From assembly GCA_942493245.1 (NCBI GenBank), contig OW818685.1, positions 5,642,001 through 5,706,000 of the forward strand: a DNA stretch of 64,000 nucleotides, given 5' to 3'. Under the pieces are notes generated by a model. That model was not told the DNA's origin and did not search any database. It saw only the letters and a program-made list of their open reading frames with translations. Shown here piece by piece: positions 1 through 8,605 of the stretch (positions within the stretch are counted from its first letter, which is position 1; each line of letters opens with the position of its first letter). This DNA comes from DAOPYU01 sp942493245 (lineage in GTDB: Bacteria > Sumerlaeota > Sumerlaeia > UBA8349). The position numbers and the translations under genes were made by a program.

Positions 1-220
1 TGTACTGTCCCTGCGCGTGGGTCCCGACACCGTGTTCGAACTTCAGTCCCTCGATTGTGAGCGGTGCACCGCCGACGCTCTTGCGCGCCTGCGCTTTCCC
101 CCACCCGGACGTGAAGGTCGAGAGGTCGAGTTCGTCGAGCCAGACGCGCTCGGCGGCGGAGGCCATCGAGGCGGTCGCGAGTGTCCACAGAAGAATCGAG
201 ACAAGAGAGAGCCGTTTCAT
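1..220 (-). CDS. Secreted NPCBM-domain protein (N-terminal part; runs off the window)
   Basis: Only the first 73 codons are inside the window. They encode a Sec signal peptide (MKRLSLVSILL, hydrophobic core, cleavage near ASA-A) and then the start of an NPCBM (novel putative carbohydrate-binding module) domain: a WLDELDLS strand, SGWG, the SVGG-PLTI turn, and a G-V-G-T-H-A motif. In known proteins this module sits on secreted alpha-galactosidases and other glycoside hydrolases, so the missing part may be catalytic; that is inference. ATG at 220 has an AAGGA box about 10 bases upstream. An in-frame ATG at 238 is possible but would swallow that box. A perfect dyad at 271-288 lies just upstream. 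Confidence 0.8.
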   Translation of the reverse strand, partial: MKRLSLVSILLWTLATASMASAAERVWLDELDLSTFTSGWGKAQARKSVGGAPLTIEGLKFEHGVGTHAQGQY

Positions 221-641
221 TTGAAGAATTCCTTTCATACGGGCGGAACCGTTCCTGAGGGGAGCAATACATTCTGGATTTCCAGAATCCGGGGACGAGC
301 GCGCGAAATCCGCCCTGGAGAACCCTGAAAAACATCTTCCGTTCAACGCGGACAGGACGATCCCGTTCCCAATTTATCATTCGATACGCTAACCGAAACG
401 CCCCCACTCCGCAACGCTATTTCTCGTGGAGAAAAAGCCTTTGAACCTCCGCAAGTGGAGTAGGAGTTGAAATCCCCGTCCGGAAAAGGAATCTACCTGG
501 CCCCGCTCTGTTTTCCTTCGTCACCGCAAGGGCCGATACGGGAATCGCGGTCACTCGGAGGTCCAACCTACAATACCTGCCTGCGCGGTCTCCTTCCCTG
601 GGGCCGCCGTCTCACCTTGCCGCGAAAGAAAGCTCTCGCCC
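221..641. other. Intergenic region between the NPCBM gene and the terminase set
   Basis: About 420 bp with no convincing gene. Apart from the dyad at 271-288 nothing is recognised. It separates divergent genes (NPCBM minus, terminase set plus) and probably carries both promoters. The longer reading frames across it are broken or start without ribosome-binding sites. Confidence 0.5.
271..288. promoter_or_regulatory. 18-bp dyad, possible operator upstream of the NPCBM gene
   Basis: Two perfect 8-bp arms (ATTCTGGA and TCCAGAAT) are separated by TT. The dyad lies about 50 bp upstream of the NPCBM gene start, a usual place for a repressor or activator site. No transcription factor is encoded nearby, so the regulator is unknown. 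The short loop makes a DNA-binding site more likely than an RNA terminator. Confidence 0.35.
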
Positions 642-995
642 ATGCGCCCCTACCGCGAAATCCTCGAAGACCTCGACCGCCTCTGGACGCTTGCCCAGGT
701 CCAGGCCGAATGTTATTTCACCAGCCCGTCCCCGGAATCCCCTCTGTCCGACCTCAAGGACCTCAACACCGCCGTCACTCTGCTCAAGCGCATTCAGGAC
801 GCCCGCCGCGCGCTGAATCTCGATACCCTGAAACTGGAGAGTTCCCCCACCCATGACCGAGAATCCACCCTCCAAAGACCCGATGCGGATGACATCGACC
901 GAGTTTCACGAATACTGGAACGCCTCCTGGCCGAAGAGCGGGATGTACTCGGAAACGGAGACCCTTCGGAAGAACCCGGCTCTGAACTCGAATGA
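642..995 (+). CDS. Small protein upstream of the terminase ATPase (possible small-terminase-like)
   Basis: A 117-residue, acidic, mostly helical protein. It starts with ATG after a GAAAGAAAG purine stretch and ends 22 bases before the preferred start of the next gene. The region DLNTAVTLLKRIQDARRALN and a later DIDRVSRILERLLAEE segment look like amphipathic helices. Position directly before a terminase ATPase suggests a small-subunit or DNA-recognition role, but no helix-turn-helix is obvious and the family is not recognised. It overlaps an upstream extension of the next gene (ATG at 853). I prefer this reading because its codons stay protein-like to the stop. Confidence 0.5.
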   Translation: MRPYREILEDLDRLWTLAQVQAECYFTSPSPESPLSDLKDLNTAVTLLKRIQDARRALNLDTLKLESSPTHDRESTLQRPDADDIDRVSRILERLLAEERDVLGNGDPSEEPGSELE

Positions 996-1017
996 AGAGC
1001 CGCCCCCGATTTCCGGG

Positions 1018-2070
1018 ATGCCCGTCCCTGAAACAACCGAACCGATCGCCTCGCTCGTCCTCCTGATGCGGCGCCGCTGCGAGACGGATATCCGACTCTT
1101 TGCCGAGTATTTCTTCGCGCATCTGCTGGGGCGGCGCGCGGGACGGTTGCATCGGGAACTTTTCGACCTCTGGAAGCGCAGTCGCGCGCGCGGAAACATC
1201 GAATCGCGTCCGGGACGACGCCTCGCGCTCGCCGCGCCTCGTGGAGCCGCCAAGTCCACCCTCAAGACACTCCTCTTTCCGATACACGCCACCCTTTACC
1301 AGATCGAGCGCTACATCGTCATCCTTTCCGCCACGCTCAAACAGGCCCGGCAGCGCCTGCACAACATCCGATCCGAACTCGAAACAAACGAACTGCTCAA
1401 AGCCTTCTACGCCGGGGAATTGACGCAGTGGAACACGCGTACCCGCGATTCCCTCGAGATCAACGAAGTCCGCCTGGACGCCTATTCTGCCGGGATGGAG
1501 ATCCGCGGAATCGCCCACCGTCAGTGGCGTCCCACCCTCGTCCTCCTCGACGATGTCGAGGATTCCCAAGCGGTCCGGAACGTCGAACGCCGCGAACGGT
1601 TGCTTCAGTGGTACAACGAAGTGATCGAGAATATCGGGGACAGCTATACGGCGGTCGAGATCGTCGGGACGCTCCTCCATCCCGACTCGCTCCTGGCGCG
1701 TCTTCTCGCGCGTCCGGATTTCCAGAGCCGGACGTTCCGCTCCATCGAACAGTTCGCCGAGCGCGCCGACCTCTGGGATCAGTGGCGCGACCGCTTCACC
1801 AACCTCGACGATCCCGAACGCGAACAGACGGCTCGCCTCTTCTTCAACCGGAACCGCAACGAGATGCTGCGCGGCGCGCGCGTCCTCTGGCAGGACAAGG
1901 AGGACTACTACGACCTCATGGTCCAGCTGGTCACCAAGGGCCGCGCCGCCTTCTTCAAGGAAAAGCAGAACGAACCCGCCGCCGCGCAGGACTCCTTCTT
2001 CGATTTGGGCCGCATCATCCGGTTCCGGTTGGAAGGGGAGACCCTTGTAATCCTGACTGTCCCTGTTTAA
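1018..2070 (+). CDS. Phage-type terminase large subunit, ATPase half
   Basis: DNA-packaging motor ATPase. The N-terminal adenine-side segment (CETDIRLFAEYFFAHLL, then HRELFDL) leads to a Walker A variant APRGAAKST and a Walker B TLVLLDDVED, both typical of large terminases that use R/K-G-x-A-K-S/T loops. A coupling region with ERLLQWYNEV and GTLLHPDSLL follows. The protein stops about where the nuclease domain should begin; that domain is encoded at 2177-2803. The reading frame is open back to an ATG at 853, but ATG 1018 avoids a 142-base overlap with the previous gene and gives a normal N-terminus. No capsid, portal or tail genes flank it, so it is an orphan prophage remnant or a domesticated gene. 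Confidence 0.8.
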   Translation: MPVPETTEPIASLVLLMRRRCETDIRLFAEYFFAHLLGRRAGRLHRELFDLWKRSRARGNIESRPGRRLALAAPRGAAKSTLKTLLFPIHATLYQIERYIVILSATLKQARQRLHNIRSELETNELLKAFYAGELTQWNTRTRDSLEINEVRLDAYSAGMEIRGIAHRQWRPTLVLLDDVEDSQAVRNVERRERLLQWYNEVIENIGDSYTAVEIVGTLLHPDSLLARLLARPDFQSRTFRSIEQFAERADLWDQWRDRFTNLDDPEREQTARLFFNRNRNEMLRGARVLWQDKEDYYDLMVQLVTKGRAAFFKEKQNEPAAAQDSFFDLGRIIRFRLEGETLVILTVPV

Positions 2071-2075
2071 TAGGC

Positions 2076-2147
2076 CTGATCCGTCCAATTCGCCCTATTC
2101 GCCAATCGGTCGTATTCGTTCTATCTGTCCTATCCGACAGATCCTCA
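2076..2147. repeat. 9-bp-period repeat between the two terminase halves
   Basis: Degenerate head-to-tail 9-mers such as TCCAATTCG, CCCTATTCG, TCGTATTCG, TTCTATCTG and TCCTATCCG. Related arrays lie at 17871-17990 and 60487-60556. It fills most of the gap between the ATPase and nuclease genes, so its insertion may have split an originally fused gene. Confidence 0.65.
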
Positions 2148-2176
2148 CCCTCCCATCCCACTCCCGAGGCTTTCTC

Positions 2177-2803
2177 ATGGAACCCACCCCGGCCCTCCCC
2201 CTCTCCCAACTCACCATCGCCGGATTTCTCGACTCGGCCACCGGTCGCGCCGCGCACCGCAATCAGGGCGACTACGCCGCCATCGCCACCGTCGGGTTGG
2301 ACCCCTTCGGCCACTTCTACTTCATCGACCTCTGGCTACGCCGCGCCGCCCCTACGGCCCAGATCGCCGCGATCTTCGACCTCCACGAGCGGTGGCGCTA
2401 CACTCTCTTCGGCATCGAGACCAACTGTTTCCAGCAACTGCTCCTTCTGCCCATCGAAGAGGAACGCAAACGCCGTCGCGCTCTCTGGGAGGCCGCGGCG
2501 GCTACTTCTCCCACCTTGTTTCCCGCCTGGCAACTCCCCATCCGCGAGGTTCCCCACTCCCGTCCCAAGGAAATGCGCATCGCCTCCCTCGAACCGCTGC
2601 TCGCCAATGGGTGGCTTCGTCTCTCGGCGAACCTCCCCGATCTTTTCTGGGCCGAGCTCGAAAGTTTTCCCCACGGCCAGCACGACGACGGCCTCGACGC
2701 GCTCGAAGGCGCTCTGAGTCTCCTGCGCGCGCAACAGGAAATTATTCCGCCGCCTCACCCCCACGCGAGACGCGGTTCCCTCAACACCCTGAACCGTTTC
2801 TAA
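2177..2803 (+). CDS. Terminase large subunit, nuclease half (RNase H-like)
   Basis: A 208-residue protein that fits the C-terminal RNase H-fold nuclease domain of large terminases. It has an early beta strand with acidic residue (IAGFLDSATG then GDYAAIATVG), a central FGIETNCFQ strand carrying the second acidic residue, and a late HDDGLDALEGA motif with the third metal-binding aspartates. These domains are normally fused to the ATPase. Here the ATPase ends 106 bases upstream and a 9-bp-period repeat lies in the gap. It starts with ATG; no strong ribosome-binding site is seen. Confidence 0.72.
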   Translation: MEPTPALPLSQLTIAGFLDSATGRAAHRNQGDYAAIATVGLDPFGHFYFIDLWLRRAAPTAQIAAIFDLHERWRYTLFGIETNCFQQLLLLPIEEERKRRRALWEAAAATSPTLFPAWQLPIREVPHSRPKEMRIASLEPLLANGWLRLSANLPDLFWAELESFPHGQHDDGLDALEGALSLLRAQQEIIPPPHPHARRGSLNTLNRF

Positions 2804-2930
2804 TCGGGAGTGTTGCGTTTGGGGTGTTGGACGATTTTCAGGAGATCTTCGTTGTCCAGTCTCTCGTTTTTGTTCGGGGAAAGCGAAACATTCGAGCACT
2901 CGAAGCGAGAGAAGGTGAAAGATTACACAT

Positions 2931-2969
2931 GACAGCCCGGGGCGGCGCTTCGCTCGGCCCCGGGCTGTC
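2931..2969. terminator. Strong GC-rich hairpin downstream of the terminase genes
   Basis: Perfect 13-bp arms (GACAGCCCGGGGC at 2931-2943 and its complement at 2957-2969) around a 13-base loop. There is no T-tract, so it is either a factor-assisted terminator or a REP-like element. The rest of the 2804-3165 gap holds only the promoter at 3074. Confidence 0.5.
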
Positions 2970-3073
2970 GTCGTATCTGCACCCCTTTCAGCGACTTTTT
3001 GAATGGAAGAAATGGGCCGTAGTGTACACTTTCGAGATGCGCCCCCGTCCGCTCTTGTTTCCGGAACGTTTTC

Positions 3074-3102
3074 TTGAGAACCTTGGGGGGGCATGGTAGT
3101 AT
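3074..3102 (+). promoter_or_regulatory. Sigma70-like promoter for the radical SAM gene
   Basis: TTGAGA at 3074-3079, a 17-base spacer, and TAGTAT at 3097-3102. Transcription would start near 3109, giving a leader of about 57 bases before ATG 3166. Confidence 0.55.
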
Positions 3103-3165
3103 TTCCTCTCTCAAAGCCGACGGGGACAGCCGACATGCCTCCCGTCCAGGCCGGAGAGGTTTCCG

Positions 3166-4332
3166 ATGGCCAAAGCGCACCGTCCCGTCCAAGTCCTCAT
3201 CAAACCCGCATCCGCCGACTGCAACATGGCGTGCGAGTATTGTTTCTATTGCGCGAAGAGCGCACTTTATCCCGACACGCCAACGCATCGGATGGCTCCC
3301 GATGTTCAGGAGGAAATGGTCAAACAGATCCTGCGCTATGGGGGCGAGACGCCCGTTTTTGCCTACCAGGGCGGCGAACCCACGCTCATGGGGCTGGACT
3401 ATTACCAGCGCTCCGTGGCCCTCCAGATGCGGCACGGGCGGGGAGAGAACGTCGCCAATACGATTCAGACCAATGGCCTTCTGCTCGATGAGGCGTGGTG
3501 CGAGTTTCTGACCGCCTACCGCTTTCTGGTGGGCTTGAGTCTGGACGGTCCGGCGGATGTGCATGACCGCTACCGGTTCGACCGGGGCGGCCACGCCACC
3601 CATGCGCGTGTCGAGCAGACCGCCCGGCTGATGCGCGAGTTCGAGACCGACTTCAACATTCTGGCCGTGGTGACCTCGCATTCGCAGTCGCGCGCCCGCG
3701 AACTCTACGCCTATTTCCGCGAGTTGGGGTGCCAGTGGCTGCAATTCATCCCGGCGGTCGAATTCGACCCCGCCACGGGTCGGCTGGCCGACTTTTCCCC
3801 CGAGCCGATCGCGTATGGCCATTTTCTGTGTGAACTGTTCGATGCCTGGCGCGCGGATTTTCGAGACGGGCGGCCCACCACCTCCGTACGCCTGTTCGAC
3901 GCCCTGTTGGGCCTTTACTGTGGGGGCGCCAGCCCGGCCGATTGTTCGTTCCGCCGGCAGTGCGGCCATTACGTGGTCATCGAACACAACGGCGACGTGT
4001 ATGCCTGCGACTTTTTTGTCGAGCCGCGCTGGAAACTGGGCAACCTGATGCGGCATTCGTTGCGTACGCTCGCCGAAAGCGCCCAGCAGCGGGAATTCGG
4101 ACGCCAGAAAACCCGGTTGCCCGGGGTCTGCCAGTCATGCGAATGGCTTTTTCTGTGCAATGGCGGTTGCCCCAAAAACCGCCAGCGTTCGGGCGCTCCG
4201 GGTCAGATGGGGGTGGATTATTTCTGTGAAGCGCATAGAATGTTTTTTGCGCACTCGAGGCCGGTCTTTGAAGAACTCAAGCGGCTGGTTCTGGCCGAAC
4301 GCAGCGCCCAGGCCGGGCCTTCCGGCGGATGA
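3166..4332 (+). CDS. Radical SAM/SPASM anaerobic sulfatase-maturase-type enzyme (anSME-like)
   Basis: A 388-residue radical SAM protein. The [4Fe-4S]-SAM cluster motif is C19-x3-C23-x2-C26, followed by the GGEPTLMGLDYY SAM-binding segment. The C-terminal half has the cysteine-rich SPASM pattern (YCGG, FRRQCGHY, DVYACDFFVEP, GVCQSCEWLFLCNGGCPKNR) that holds two auxiliary clusters in anSME enzymes. Members oxidise an active-site Cys or Ser of sulfatases to formylglycine without oxygen. No sulfatase is in the window, so the substrate is inferred from family only. It overlaps an upstream ATG of the LOG gene by four bases and probably shares its transcript. Confidence 0.85.
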   Translation: MAKAHRPVQVLIKPASADCNMACEYCFYCAKSALYPDTPTHRMAPDVQEEMVKQILRYGGETPVFAYQGGEPTLMGLDYYQRSVALQMRHGRGENVANTIQTNGLLLDEAWCEFLTAYRFLVGLSLDGPADVHDRYRFDRGGHATHARVEQTARLMREFETDFNILAVVTSHSQSRARELYAYFRELGCQWLQFIPAVEFDPATGRLADFSPEPIAYGHFLCELFDAWRADFRDGRPTTSVRLFDALLGLYCGGASPADCSFRRQCGHYVVIEHNGDVYACDFFVEPRWKLGNLMRHSLRTLAESAQQREFGRQKTRLPGVCQSCEWLFLCNGGCPKNRQRSGAPGQMGVDYFCEAHRMFFAHSRPVFEELKRLVLAERSAQAGPSGG

Positions 4333-4352
4333 GGAAAAGGAGTTTTCTCCCC

Positions 4353-4910
4353 ATGAGTCTGAGCATTTGCGTCTATTGCGCGTCGAGCGCTCGCATCCCG
4401 AAGCATTACGTGGACGCCGCCCGGGAACTGGGCGAGGGGATAGCCCGGCGGGGACACCGGCTCGTCTATGGCGGGGGCAAGGTGGGATTGATGGGGGAGG
4501 TGGCGCTGGCCACCCTGGCTCATGGGGGCCACGTGACCGGGGTGATCCCGGAGGCCCTGCGCGACCTGGAACTGGCCCTCGAGAGCGCCGACACGATGAT
4601 CGTGACGAGCGACATGTATGAACGCAAGGCGACCATGGCGCGGCTGGCCGACGCATTCATCGCCCTGCCGGGAGGGTTCGGGACCCTCGAGGAAATTTCC
4701 GAAATCATCGCCCACCGGCTGTTGAGTTTCCACGAAAAGCCCTGTGTGGTTCTGAATTTGAACGGGTTCTACGACGCCCTGCTGGCTCAGTTCGACCGCT
4801 TTATCGCCGAGGGGTTTGCGGATGAGACCCATCGCTACCAGTACCACGAGACCCGGTCCGTTCCCGAAACACTGGACCTGCTCGAGCGTTTGCATGCGGA
4901 GTCGCTCTGA
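4353..4910 (+). CDS. LOG family protein (TIGR00730; nucleoside 5'-monophosphate phosphoribohydrolase type)
   Basis: A 185-residue Rossmann-fold protein. The family signature LPGGFGTLEE is present, and the earlier VYGGGKVGLMG loop matches the nucleotide-binding GGGxxGLMG motif. Characterised LOG proteins remove ribose-5-phosphate from AMP or cytokinin nucleotides; many bacterial ones have unknown substrates. ATG 4353 has an AAAGGAG box with ideal spacing. The upstream ATG at 4329 overlaps the previous stop codon and lacks a site. It is followed after 165 bases by manC. Confidence 0.85.
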   Translation: MSLSICVYCASSARIPKHYVDAARELGEGIARRGHRLVYGGGKVGLMGEVALATLAHGGHVTGVIPEALRDLELALESADTMIVTSDMYERKATMARLADAFIALPGGFGTLEEISEIIAHRLLSFHEKPCVVLNLNGFYDALLAQFDRFIAEGFADETHRYQYHETRSVPETLDLLERLHAESL

Positions 4911-5075
4911 CGGGGGACAGCCGCCATTTTCCCCCGAGTTTTCTCTGTCGCAAGCTAAGGTTTTCGACGCCGGTTGCCGAAAGAAGAAGGGACAGGTCGA
5001 ACCCGGTCGGAAAGACTGAGAACCCGATTCCGCTCGCACTGGATATCAGACCATTTTTCTAAAAAGGACCCACTC

Positions 5076-6185
5076 ATGCGCGTAGCCGTCATCATGGCCG
5101 GTGGATCGGGCGAACGGTTCTGGCCCCTGAGCCGCCACGACCGTCCCAAACAGTTCCTGCCTCTCACAGGCGACACCAGCATGTTGCGCGACACGGTCGA
5201 ACGCGCCGCCCGGATCGTGGGGATCGAAAACGTCTATATCGTCGCGGGAACCGCCTTGATCCCCGCCATCCGCCGCGATCTGGCCGGGCGGGTGGCCGAG
5301 GCGAATTTCATCGCCGAACCCGAGGGGAAAAACACCGCGCCCTGTCTGGCTCTGGCCGCCGCCGCAATCTCGCACCGGCATGGGCCGAACACCCTGATGG
5401 GGATTTTTACCGCCGACCACCTGATCCGGAATCTGGACATCCTGACGTCGAACGTCGAACTGGCCTTTGATTGCGCCACCCACCAGAAGGCCCTCGTGAC
5501 GATCGGCATTCGCCCCACCTACCCCAACACCGGGTTCGGGTACCTCGAACTCGGGCCGGTAACTTTCTCGAATGAGCGGGGTGCGGTTTACCAGGTGGCA
5601 CACTTCCACGAGAAACCCGACGCGGCCACCGCTCGTGTCTATGTCGAGGCGGGCCGCTTCCTGTGGAACAGCGGCATGTTCTTCTGGCGCATCGAAACGC
5701 TGATGCAGGCCTTCCGAGACCATTGCCCGGAACTGGCCGAAGGCGCCGCCCGAATCGCCAGCGCCTGGGGGACCGACACCCGCGAGCGGACCGTCCGAGA
5801 GGTGTTCGCCGCCTGGCCCTCGATCTCCATTGATTACGCCGTCATGGAAAAGGCGGCAGGGGTCTGTGCCGTGACCAGCGAGTTCGACTGGGACGATGTG
5901 GGCACCTGGAGCGCACTGGCGCGCATCCACCCCCTCGACGCCGCGGGCAACTTGTTGACCGGCGAGGTCGCCGCGCTCGATACCCGCAACTGCATCGTCT
6001 TCAACCGGCCTCTTTCGGAAGGCGGACCTGCGGAGTCGAAGTTTCTGGTGGCCACGCTGGGGGTCGAGGACCTGATCGTGGTCCACGCGGGCGACGCCCT
6101 CCTGGTGTGCCACCGCAACCGCGAGCAGGACCTGAAAAAACTCCTCAAAACCCTGCGCGAACAGGGAAGGGAGGGGTATTTGTAA
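5076..6185 (+). CDS. manC: Mannose-1-phosphate guanylyltransferase
   Basis: Makes GDP-mannose from mannose-1-phosphate and GTP for glycans and exopolysaccharide. The N-terminal signature GGSGERFWPLSR followed by PKQFLPL is diagnostic. Also present are GIRPTYPNTGFGYLE, FHEKPD and NSGMFFW, all standard for this family. Length (369 residues) fits the nucleotidyltransferase domain alone, without the type II isomerase fusion. ATG 5076 follows an AAAAAGGA box at good spacing; the reading frame is open further upstream but without such a site. A hairpin at 6219-6252 lies between it and convergent metK. Confidence 0.92.
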   Translation: MRVAVIMAGGSGERFWPLSRHDRPKQFLPLTGDTSMLRDTVERAARIVGIENVYIVAGTALIPAIRRDLAGRVAEANFIAEPEGKNTAPCLALAAAAISHRHGPNTLMGIFTADHLIRNLDILTSNVELAFDCATHQKALVTIGIRPTYPNTGFGYLELGPVTFSNERGAVYQVAHFHEKPDAATARVYVEAGRFLWNSGMFFWRIETLMQAFRDHCPELAEGAARIASAWGTDTRERTVREVFAAWPSISIDYAVMEKAAGVCAVTSEFDWDDVGTWSALARIHPLDAAGNLLTGEVAALDTRNCIVFNRPLSEGGPAESKFLVATLGVEDLIVVHAGDALLVCHRNREQDLKKLLKTLREQGREGYL

Positions 6186-6218
6186 CGAAGGGCTACTTGA
6201 AAGTTCTCCACAAAAGTT

Positions 6219-6252
6219 TGCGCGCCGCACGGGTTTCTCCGTGTGGCGCGCA
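6219..6252. terminator. Bidirectional hairpin between manC and metK
   Basis: Fourteen-bp arms starting TGCGCGCCGC, with one G-T pairing, around a 6-base loop. It sits between two convergent genes, so it probably ends both transcripts. The T-tract is weak on both sides. Confidence 0.6.
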
Positions 6253-6291
6253 GTATTTCGATGTTCTTTGTGTTTCTTGGTATCCGTTTTT

Positions 6292-7476
6292 TTATTTCAG
6301 CAGCGCGCGCAGGGCGTCCACTTTGTCTGTCTTTTCCCACGGGAAGATGCTGCGCCCGAAGTGGCCGTAGGCGGCTGTGTCGTGGTAGCACCAGCCCTGG
6401 GGCTTGAGGAGGCCGAGCTGCGCGATGATCGAGGCGGGACGGAAATCGAAGATTTCGCCCGCTTCGAGGATTTTCTGGATCTCCTGGTCTTCCTTCACGC
6501 CCGTGCCGTAGGTGTCCACGTTGATGCTGAGGGGCTTGGCCACGCCGATGGCGTAGGCGACCTGGATTTCGCACCGGTCGGCCAGACCGGCGGCCACGAT
6601 GTTCTTGGCGACATACCGTCCGTAGTAGGCCGCCGAACGGTCCACCTTCGAGGGGTCCTTACCCGAGAAAGCGCCGCCGCCGTGGCTGCCCACGCCGCCG
6701 TAGGAGTCCACGATGATCTTGCGGCCCGTCAGGCCGCTGTCTCCGTGCGGCCCGCCGATGACGAAACGGCCCGTGGGGTTGATGTAATACTCTGTCTTGT
6801 CGGTGAGGAGGCCCGTGGGGGCCAGCACCTGTTTGCAGGCTTCGATCAGGTCTTTTCGGATCAGGTCCAGAGCCACTTCGTCGGTCTGGTGCGAGATGAC
6901 CACACAGGTGATCTCGCGGGGGCTGCCGTCGCAGTGACGCACGGAAACCTGGGACTTGGCGTCGGGACGCAGGTAGGGGATTTCGCCCGCCTTGCGGATG
7001 CGGCTCAACTCCATCAGGAGTTTGTGGCTGTAAGCGATGGGGGCGGGCATCAGTTCCTCAGTGGCCTTGGTGGCGTAGCCGAACATCATGCCCTGGTCGC
7101 CGGCGCCCTGCTCGGTGAACAGCCCCTGTCCCTCGGTCACACCCTGGGAAATGTCGGGAGACTGACCATGCAGGCGACCGATGTATTCGAAGGTGTCGGA
7201 ACAGAATTCGAGTTCGGGGCGGTCGTAGCCAATTTCCCGGACGACTTTGCGGGCGATGGCCTCGGCGTTAATTTTATCCCAGCCGGCACAGGTGACCTCG
7301 CCAGCGTTGACAACCAGGTTGGTGGTTACGAGGGTTTCGCAGGCGACACGCGATTTGGAGTCCTGAGCCAGGCAGGCGTCCAGGATCGCGTCGGAAATCA
7401 AGTCGCAGACCTTATCGGGATGGCCTTCCGAAACCGATTCGGATGTGAAAACGTGATCAACGTTGATTTTGCTCAT
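6292..7476 (-). CDS. metK: S-adenosylmethionine synthase
   Basis: Makes SAM from methionine and ATP. The 394-residue protein has all three metK signatures: SEGHPDKVCDLISDA near the N-terminus, GAGDQGMMFGYA in the middle and the glycine-rich GGGAFSGKDPSKVDRSAAY. ATG 7476 has an AAGGAG box. It is last in the minus-strand operon starting near 11330, about 100 bases after the nucleotidyltransferase gene. No SAM riboswitch-like structure is seen in that gap, so its expression probably follows the operon promoter. Confidence 0.97.
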   Translation of the reverse strand: MSKINVDHVFTSESVSEGHPDKVCDLISDAILDACLAQDSKSRVACETLVTTNLVVNAGEVTCAGWDKINAEAIARKVVREIGYDRPELEFCSDTFEYIGRLHGQSPDISQGVTEGQGLFTEQGAGDQGMMFGYATKATEELMPAPIAYSHKLLMELSRIRKAGEIPYLRPDAKSQVSVRHCDGSPREITCVVISHQTDEVALDLIRKDLIEACKQVLAPTGLLTDKTEYYINPTGRFVIGGPHGDSGLTGRKIIVDSYGGVGSHGGGAFSGKDPSKVDRSAAYYGRYVAKNIVAAGLADRCEIQVAYAIGVAKPLSINVDTYGTGVKEDQEIQKILEAGEIFDFRPASIIAQLGLLKPQGWCYHDTAAYGHFGRSIFPWEKTDKVDALRALLK

Positions 7477-7576
7477 GAATTGTCACTCCTTAATTGGGTA
7501 CAGTGTCGCATGTCCAAGCGTCCGGCGGGTACCCGCCCCGACGCCTTAGCTTATTAGCATGACAGGAAACCGGCGT

Positions 7577-8578
7577 TTAGTCAAACAGAACTTCCGACTT
7601 GTCGCCCACGTAGAGCCGAAGGGCTTTTTCGCGCACCAGCGCGTCGTTGCCGATGATGGAATTCGACAAAATGACGTTCTCCACCTGGGCGCCCTGATTG
7701 ATAATGCTGTTCTGGACGATCGAATGCATGACCCGCGCGCCATCGGCGATGGTGACATTCGGGCCGATGATGGACTCTTCGAGCACGGCGGTGGGCGCCA
7801 CAAAGACCGGCGGGCGAAACCGCACGAAAGGGTAGTGCTTCATCACGTCCATCGAGAGATCCTGAAAACGCTCCTGCAACAAGGCATGGTTGGTTTGGAG
7901 CAACGACTCGGGTTTGCCGCAGTCGTGCCAGCCGGAAACCTTGAAGGCGCGCATGGGAGTCCCCGCCTCGATCATGCGCTGCAGGGCATCGGTCAGCTGG
8001 ATCTCGCCCCGGGTCAGGCGTCCCTCGCGGATGTTGGCGTCCAGTGCGTCGTAGAGCGCCGCGGGCTGGCGCAGGTAATAAATCCCGACGATGGCCAGAT
8101 TGCTTCGCGGCGTCTCGGGTTTTTCGACCATCGCCGAAATCCGGTCGCCGTTGAGTTCCACAATCCCGAACCGGTTGGGGTTCTCGACCTCGCACACGCC
8201 GATCAGATCGGTGTCGGCCTGACTCAGGAGATCCAGGTCTGCATCAATGATCGTATCGCCCAGAATGATGAGGATCGGTTCGCCACAGTCGTGGTGGGTC
8301 GGCGCCGTCAGGTGGATGGCGTGTCCCAGGCCGCGCGGTTCCGCCTGTTCGACAAAGGAGGTCTTGAGTTGGGGATAGACGGATTGCACGTAGGACTCGA
8401 TGAGGTCGCCAAGATATCCTACGACAAAGGTCACATGATCAACCCCGATGGCGATGAGTTTATCGAGAATATGCCCAAGGATCGGCTTGTCCGCCACATG
8501 AAGAAGGACTTTGGGCACCGTGTGCGTGAAAGGGCGCAACCGGCTGCCCATCCCGGCTGTGGGGATAATCGCTCGCAT
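7577..8578 (-). CDS. NDP-sugar nucleotidyltransferase with C-terminal beta-helix (RmlA/GlmU-like)
   Basis: A 333-residue sugar-1-phosphate nucleotidyltransferase. The N-terminal Rossmann domain has the AGMGSRLRPFT-PK signature loop, a DAD metal site region (GDTIIDADLDLL), and VEKPE. The C-terminus (about 240-333) is made of hexapeptide-like repeats (PTAVLEESIIGPNVTIADGA and onward), a left-handed beta-helix. This layout resembles glucose-1-phosphate thymidylyltransferases of the long, archaeal-type class. The exact sugar and nucleotide cannot be read off. It lies 27 bases after glyA and belongs to the same operon. Confidence 0.85.
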   Translation of the reverse strand: MRAIIPTAGMGSRLRPFTHTVPKVLLHVADKPILGHILDKLIAIGVDHVTFVVGYLGDLIESYVQSVYPQLKTSFVEQAEPRGLGHAIHLTAPTHHDCGEPILIILGDTIIDADLDLLSQADTDLIGVCEVENPNRFGIVELNGDRISAMVEKPETPRSNLAIVGIYYLRQPAALYDALDANIREGRLTRGEIQLTDALQRMIEAGTPMRAFKVSGWHDCGKPESLLQTNHALLQERFQDLSMDVMKHYPFVRFRPPVFVAPTAVLEESIIGPNVTIADGARVMHSIVQNSIINQGAQVENVILSNSIIGNDALVREKALRLYVGDKSEVLFD

Positions 8579-8605
8579 CGAGGGAACGCCTTTCCTTTAC
8601 CAGGA

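Noticed and set aside
784..2088. 434-residue minus-strand ORF over the terminase genes
   Set aside because: Antisense to clear Walker A/B motifs; no recognisable domain.
7477..7576. SAM riboswitch before metK
   Set aside because: The gap is 100 bp, lacks the conserved SAM-I or SAM-II core, and metK is inside an operon.
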